A stretch of 64,000 nt of DNA from Streptomyces geranii (GTDB lineage Bacteria; Actinomycetota; Actinomycetes; Streptomycetales; Streptomycetaceae). The position numbers were made by a program, and so were the translations under genes. The DNA is taken from the NCBI RefSeq assembly GCF_002954775.1, contig NZ_PJME01000050.1, positions 1-64,000 of the forward strand. The letters are read 5' to 3'. This document shows positions 60,601-64,000 of this stretch, piece after piece (position 1 is the first letter of the stretch; each line of letters begins with the position of its first letter). The notes below the pieces were generated by a model. The model was not told the DNA's origin and did not search any database. It saw only the letters and a program-made list of their open reading frames with translations.

Positions 60601-61281
60601 GGCGGCGCAAGTGCGGGGGGTGAGACCTCCGCGTCCCCCGCTGTGAGTGCCCCGAGCGCGTCCGATGCGCGTGCCGCCGCTCGGTTGGACCGGCTGTCTT
60701 TGGCGGAAGGCGATCTCAAGGGGTTCACCGTAAGGAAGCTCAAAGCGGTGGAGGCGCTCACCCAGCACGATGTGCGTACGGCCGAGGAGGATTGTGCGCC
60801 GCTCAGCCAGGCCAAGTTCGGGGTGGCCATGGGCGACCCCGTGGCCACCGCGCAGCGGCGGGTGAGTTCTGAGATCGACGACGAGGTGATTGATGCCGCG
60901 GGCTCCGCCGAGGAGCTGGAAGCCGCGTTCGTGATCACCAGCACCATGGTGACCCTCGCCTCGTACGACAGCCCTGACCAGGCTCGGGCGGTGCTCAAGG
61001 TGCTCAGGAGTGCGCTCGCCTCGTGTGAGGGCGGGTTCTCCTCGTTCGGCGTCGACAAGGTGAGTACGGACACCGCGCCTGAGATGGGGGACGAGGCCGT
61101 CGCGTTCACCGTGACACCCGGTCAGGACGACGCTCAGGTTGGTCCGACGAAGACCGTGGTCTTCCGGCACGGGAGCATCCTCGCCCAGTTCGGTAGCGAA
61201 GAACCTGGCGCCACCGCACCCACCGACGACTTCGACTTTCCGATCGCCCTGATCGAGGCCCAGGAAGCGAAGCTCGACTGA
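60490..61281 (+). CDS. Lipoprotein of unknown function, paralogue 1
   Basis: 263 residues. Lipobox L-I-A-G-C with modified Cys28, after a basic N-terminus and hydrophobic stretch. Ser/Gly/Ala-rich linker to about 60, then a folded domain with D-R-L-S-L-A-E-G-D-L-K-G-F, a Cys pair (E-E-D-C-A-P and A-S-C-E-G-G-F) likely forming a disulfide, and a D-F-D-F-P-I-A-L-I-E-A-Q-E-A-K-L-D ending. Paralogous to the product of 61510-62289, which shares the same order and ending. Role unknown; sensor-like or LpqN-like domains are possible but not shown. Confidence 0.8.
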   Translation: MKSCGRGRRTRSGAFTVLILPFVLIAGCAESGGSSGEGGASAGGETSASPAVSAPSASDARAAARLDRLSLAEGDLKGFTVRKLKAVEALTQHDVRTAEEDCAPLSQAKFGVAMGDPVATAQRRVSSEIDDEVIDAAGSAEELEAAFVITSTMVTLASYDSPDQARAVLKVLRSALASCEGGFSSFGVDKVSTDTAPEMGDEAVAFTVTPGQDDAQVGPTKTVVFRHGSILAQFGSEEPGATAPTDDFDFPIALIEAQEAKLD

Positions 61282-61509
61282 CGAACCGGAGAGGGCGTAC
61301 GTGCCTCAGGAATGTGGCCTTTCCGTTACGCCTTCGACGAGATCGGCCTTGCGGTAACGGTGATGTCACGATCAAACTTCCGCTGGTTTATATGCATTTT
61401 CCGTGATTCTCTTAATGTAATATCCAGGTAAAGCAATTGTGCTTGCCGAATGATCCGTGGGGGACTGCGGAGTGCCTTCGGTATTTCCTTGGAAGAGAGA
61501 GTTTCCGAC
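61282..61509 (+). other. Intergenic region between the two lipoprotein genes
   Basis: 228 bp. An inverted repeat CCGTTAC (61323-61329)/GTAACGG (61354-61360) may terminate the first gene. Positions 61378-61440 are AT-rich (TTTATATGC, TTAATGTAATAT) and probably hold the promoter of the second gene. Confidence 0.4.
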
Positions 61510-62289
61510 GTGGGATCCACCGCTGTCCGCCGTACCACCCTCACCGCCTCCGCCGGTGTCCTCGCGCTCCTCGTCACCGCCTGCGGTGGCTCGTCCGCTG
61601 ACGATGACAAGAAGGGGGACAGTGCGACCGCTCAGGCCGACAAGGCCGCCTCCGCCACCGCGCTCACCGCCGCCGAACTGACCAAGGCCGCCCTCGTGCA
61701 GGCCGACGTCAAGAGTGGGACCGTCACCGAGAAGGTGCCGGCGGAGGAGGACGTCGCGCAGGACAAGGTGACGTTCGACGGTGAGGGCTGTGCGCCGCTG
61801 GCGTACCTCCAGTCCGGGACCTACGTCGGTAAGCCGGCGGCCACGGTGAAGCGGACGTGGAAGGGTGAGGCCGAGAAGCCTGCTGACGGGGCGAGTGACG
61901 AGGAGAAGTTCCAGGCCGCCGCCGACCTTGAGCAGGCCGTCATCACGCTCGCCTCCTACGAGGACGGCGGTGCCGAGCAGGCCATGAAGGACCTCGACGC
62001 GGCCGTCGGGAAGTGCGCCTCCGGGTTCTCGTACACCGTGGCCGGTTCGAAGAACGATGTCCTGGAGGTGGCGAAGACCACGGCGCCCGAGGGAGCCGAC
62101 GAGGCGATCGCCCTGACGGTGAGCGTGGACGCCGGGGAAGGCGCGAAGGCGCAGTTGAAGGCCGTGGTCGTCCGTAAGGGTGCCACCGTCGCCTATGTTC
62201 CGGTCATCAACGTCGTCTCGGCCGTCACCGGTGAGGACTTCGACTACCCCACGGAGATCATCGACGCGCAGCTGGCCAAGCTCGGCTGA
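61510..62289 (+). CDS. Lipoprotein of unknown function, paralogue 2
   Basis: 259 residues from GTG 61510, which gives a normal lipoprotein signal (R-R-T-T-L-T-A-S-A-G-V-L-A-L-L-V-T-A-C-G, modified Cys25); the frame is open further upstream. Ala/Lys/Asp-rich linker, then the same domain as the preceding gene: L-T-K-A-A-L-V-Q-A-D-V-K, E-G-C-A-P-L, I-T-L-A-S-Y-E-D-G-G, K-C-A-S-G-F-S, and D-F-D-Y-P-T-E-I-I-D-A-Q-L-A-K-L-G. A tandem duplication with its neighbour. A terminator follows; glmS is next. Confidence 0.8.
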   Translation: MGSTAVRRTTLTASAGVLALLVTACGGSSADDDKKGDSATAQADKAASATALTAAELTKAALVQADVKSGTVTEKVPAEEDVAQDKVTFDGEGCAPLAYLQSGTYVGKPAATVKRTWKGEAEKPADGASDEEKFQAAADLEQAVITLASYEDGGAEQAMKDLDAAVGKCASGFSYTVAGSKNDVLEVAKTTAPEGADEAIALTVSVDAGEGAKAQLKAVVVRKGATVAYVPVINVVSAVTGEDFDYPTEIIDAQLAKLG

Positions 62290-62330
62290 GTCGCGCTCGT
62301 TCCGTTCGGTTCTTCGGTTCGGTTCTCCGG

Positions 62331-62363
62331 TTCCCGCAGGGTGCGTTCGTGCCTCTGCGGGAA
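62331..62363 (+). terminator. Terminator after lipoprotein 2
   Basis: Stem TTCCCGCAG/CTGCGGGAA, 9 bp, with an inner GGTGC/GTGCC pairing around GTTC, followed by TTTCC. Separates the lipoprotein gene from glmS. Confidence 0.65.
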
Positions 62364-62424
62364 TTTCCGATATCGGGCACGCGGTGCGCGGGTGTGGCGC
62401 GTGTTCGATCGTAGGGTGCGGGAC

Positions 62425-64000
62425 ATGTGCGGAATCGTGGGTTACGTGGGGTCGCAGTCGGCTCTCGATGTCGTGATGGCCGGGCTTAAGCGGCTGGAGT
62501 ACCGGGGGTACGACTCGGCCGGGGTGGCTGTGCTCGCTGACGGTGGGCTGGCCGGTGCCAAGAAGGCCGGGAAGCTCGTCAATCTGGAGAAGCAGCTCGT
62601 CGAGCGGCCCTTGCCCAGCGGGGGCACGGGCATCGGGCACACCCGGTGGGCCACCCATGGCGGGCCCACCGACGCCAATGCCCATCCCCATCTCGACAAC
62701 GCGGGGCGCGTCGGCGTCGTCCACAACGGGATCATCGAGAACTTCGCCTGTCTGCGGGCGGAATTGGTCGAGCGGGGGCATGCGCTCGCCTCCGAGACCG
62801 ATACCGAGGTCGTCGCCCATCTGCTCGCCGAGGAGTTCTCGGTGTGCGCCGATCTTGCCGAGGCCATGCGGTTGGTGTGTCGGCGGCTTGAGGGTGCGTT
62901 CACGCTCGTCGCCGTGCATGCCGACGAGCCGGATGTCGTTGTCGGGGCGCGGCGGAACTCGCCTCTCGTGGTGGGCGTTGGAGAAGGCGAGGCCTTTCTC
63001 GCCTCGGACGTCGCCGCGTTCATCGCCCATACGCGGTCGGCGATCGAGCTGGGTCAGGACCAGGTGGTGGAGCTGCGCCGGGACGGGGTCACGGTGACGG
63101 GCTTCGACGGGGGGCCGGGGGATACGCGGTCGTATCACGTCGACTGGGATGTGTCGGCCGCGGAAAAGGGGGGCTATGACTACTTCATGCTCAAGGAGAT
63201 CGCCGAGCAGCCCAAAGCTGTCGCCGATACCTTGCTCGGGCGTATCGACGCGGCCGGTTCACTGACGCTGGACGAGGTGCGGATTCCCGCGGGTGCGTTG
63301 CGGGAGGTCGAGAAGGTTGTCGTCGTCGCCTGCGGTACGGCTTTTCATGCCGGGCTCATCGCCAAGTACGCCATCGAGCACTGGACGCGGATTCCGTGCG
63401 AGGTGGAGTTGGCGAGTGAGTTCCGGTATCGGGATCCGATCCTCGACGCTCGTACTCTCGTCATCGCCATCTCCCAGTCCGGCGAGACCATGGACACCCT
63501 GATGGCGTTGCGGCACGCCCGTGAGCAGGGTGCGAAGGTGCTGGCCATCTGCAACACCAACGGCTCGACGATTCCGCGTGAGTCGGACGCGGTGCTGTAC
63601 ACGCATGCGGGGCCTGAAGTTGCGGTTGCCTCCACCAAGGCGTTCCTTACGCAGTTGGTGGCCTGCTATCTGGTCGCGCTGTATCTGGGGCAGGTGCGCG
63701 GTACCAAGTGGGGGGATGAGGTCCGGGCCGTCGTGCGTGACCTCGCGGAGATCTCCGGTGAGGTCGAGCGGGTGCTGGAGACCATGGAGCCCGTGCGGGA
63801 GTTGGCGCGTTCGCTCGCCGACAAGAACACGGTGCTGTTCCTGGGGCGGCATGTGGGGTATCCGGTGGCGCTGGAGGGGGCGCTGAAGTTGAAGGAGCTT
63901 GCCTATATGCACGCGGAGGGGTTCGCGGCGGGTGAGCTGAAGCATGGGCCGATCGCGTTGATCGAGGATGACGTGCCTGTGGTTGTCGTGGTGCCTTCGG
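62425..64000 (+). CDS. glmS: Glutamine-fructose-6-phosphate aminotransferase (partial, 3' end outside window)
   Basis: 525 codons seen; the protein normally has about 610-615. Cys2 is the N-terminal nucleophile of the glutaminase domain (C-G-I-V-G-Y-V-G). R-W-A-T-H-G and N-G-I-I-E-N bind glutamine. The isomerase half shows A-C-G-T-A-F-H-A-G, S-Q-S-G-E-T-M-D-T and E-L-K-H-G-P-I-A-L. It makes glucosamine-6-phosphate, the substrate for GlmM at 40926, feeding peptidoglycan synthesis. ATG 62425 after GGGTGCGGG. No glmS ribozyme-like structure was recognised in the 135-bp leader. Confidence 0.97.
   Translation, partial: MCGIVGYVGSQSALDVVMAGLKRLEYRGYDSAGVAVLADGGLAGAKKAGKLVNLEKQLVERPLPSGGTGIGHTRWATHGGPTDANAHPHLDNAGRVGVVHNGIIENFACLRAELVERGHALASETDTEVVAHLLAEEFSVCADLAEAMRLVCRRLEGAFTLVAVHADEPDVVVGARRNSPLVVGVGEGEAFLASDVAAFIAHTRSAIELGQDQVVELRRDGVTVTGFDGGPGDTRSYHVDWDVSAAEKGGYDYFMLKEIAEQPKAVADTLLGRIDAAGSLTLDEVRIPAGALREVEKVVVVACGTAFHAGLIAKYAIEHWTRIPCEVELASEFRYRDPILDARTLVIAISQSGETMDTLMALRHAREQGAKVLAICNTNGSTIPRESDAVLYTHAGPEVAVASTKAFLTQLVACYLVALYLGQVRGTKWGDEVRAVVRDLAEISGEVERVLETMEPVRELARSLADKNTVLFLGRHVGYPVALEGALKLKELAYMHAEGFAAGELKHGPIALIEDDVPVVVVVPS

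Noticed and set aside
62290..62424. glmS ribozyme or riboswitch in the glmS leader
   Set aside because: Only a simple terminator-like hairpin and a small CCGATATCGG palindrome are present; the 135-bp gap is too short and lacks the conserved core.

Overview
The window looks like chromosomal DNA of a streptomycete. Base composition is very GC-rich, GTG starts are common, and the gene order is rpsL-rpsG-fusA-tuf ... S10/spc/alpha clusters ... truA-rplM-rpsI-glmM ... coaA ... glmS. A WhiJ-type XRE/DUF397/anti-sigma trio and typical Streptomyces intergenic repeats support this. No tRNA, rRNA, CRISPR array, transposase or phage gene was recognised. The species cannot be named from the sequence alone.

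Layout. (1) 1-6332, minus strand: five tightly packed genes, in transcription order a class III nucleotide cyclase, a P-loop (STAND-like) protein with a helical-repeat tail, an SPFH-like protein with a Pro/Gly/Gln tail, a small Pycsar-type transmembrane effector, and a Pro/Tyr-repeat protein cut by the window edge. Upstream, in the same direction, lies a Crp/Fnr regulator (6588-7298), with a perfect palindrome between it and the cyclase. The cyclase C-terminus and the P-loop protein N-terminus share an 18-residue glycine-rich tag. (2) 7492-12137: str operon (S12, S7, EF-G, EF-Tu) ending at a strong terminator. (3) 12256-19477: accessory block with a Tat-exported GH115 enzyme, hypothetical proteins, the WhiJ-like trio and a secreted protein. 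(4) 19528-37408: S10, spc and alpha ribosomal clusters with secY, adk, map, infA and rpoA. They are broken up by several strong hairpins and a GC-rich repeat field (33035-33560). (5) 37435-42284: truA, a membrane protein, rplM-rpsI and glmM. (6) 42371-46505, minus strand: a second conflict-type locus, with an EACC1-like small protein, a caspase/EF-hand/Hsp70 fusion and a DUF389 membrane protein. (7) 46589-51066: coaA and a large secreted DNRLRE/FG-GAP protein. (8) 51327-60407: a 2564-codon RHS polymorphic toxin with ricin-B, Hint-like and variable C-terminal modules, an immunity candidate, and a scarred segment of lipoprotein-leader copies and immunity fragments. (9) 60490-64000: two paralogous lipoproteins and the 5' part of glmS.

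How the genes work together. The core is the translation and export machinery plus amino-sugar (glmM, glmS) and CoA (coaA) biosynthesis. Three accessory systems sit in and around it: a putative cyclic-nucleotide signalling or defence operon, a caspase-Hsp70-EACC1 locus, and an RHS toxin/immunity locus. The most novel candidate is the 1-7298 locus. Its parts are: a signal producer (cyclase), a relay or sensor (P-loop protein joined by a shared tag), a membrane scaffold (SPFH), a membrane effector (PycTM) and a possible cNMP-responsive regulator. Functions there are inferred from family resemblance and gene order, not shown by the sequence.
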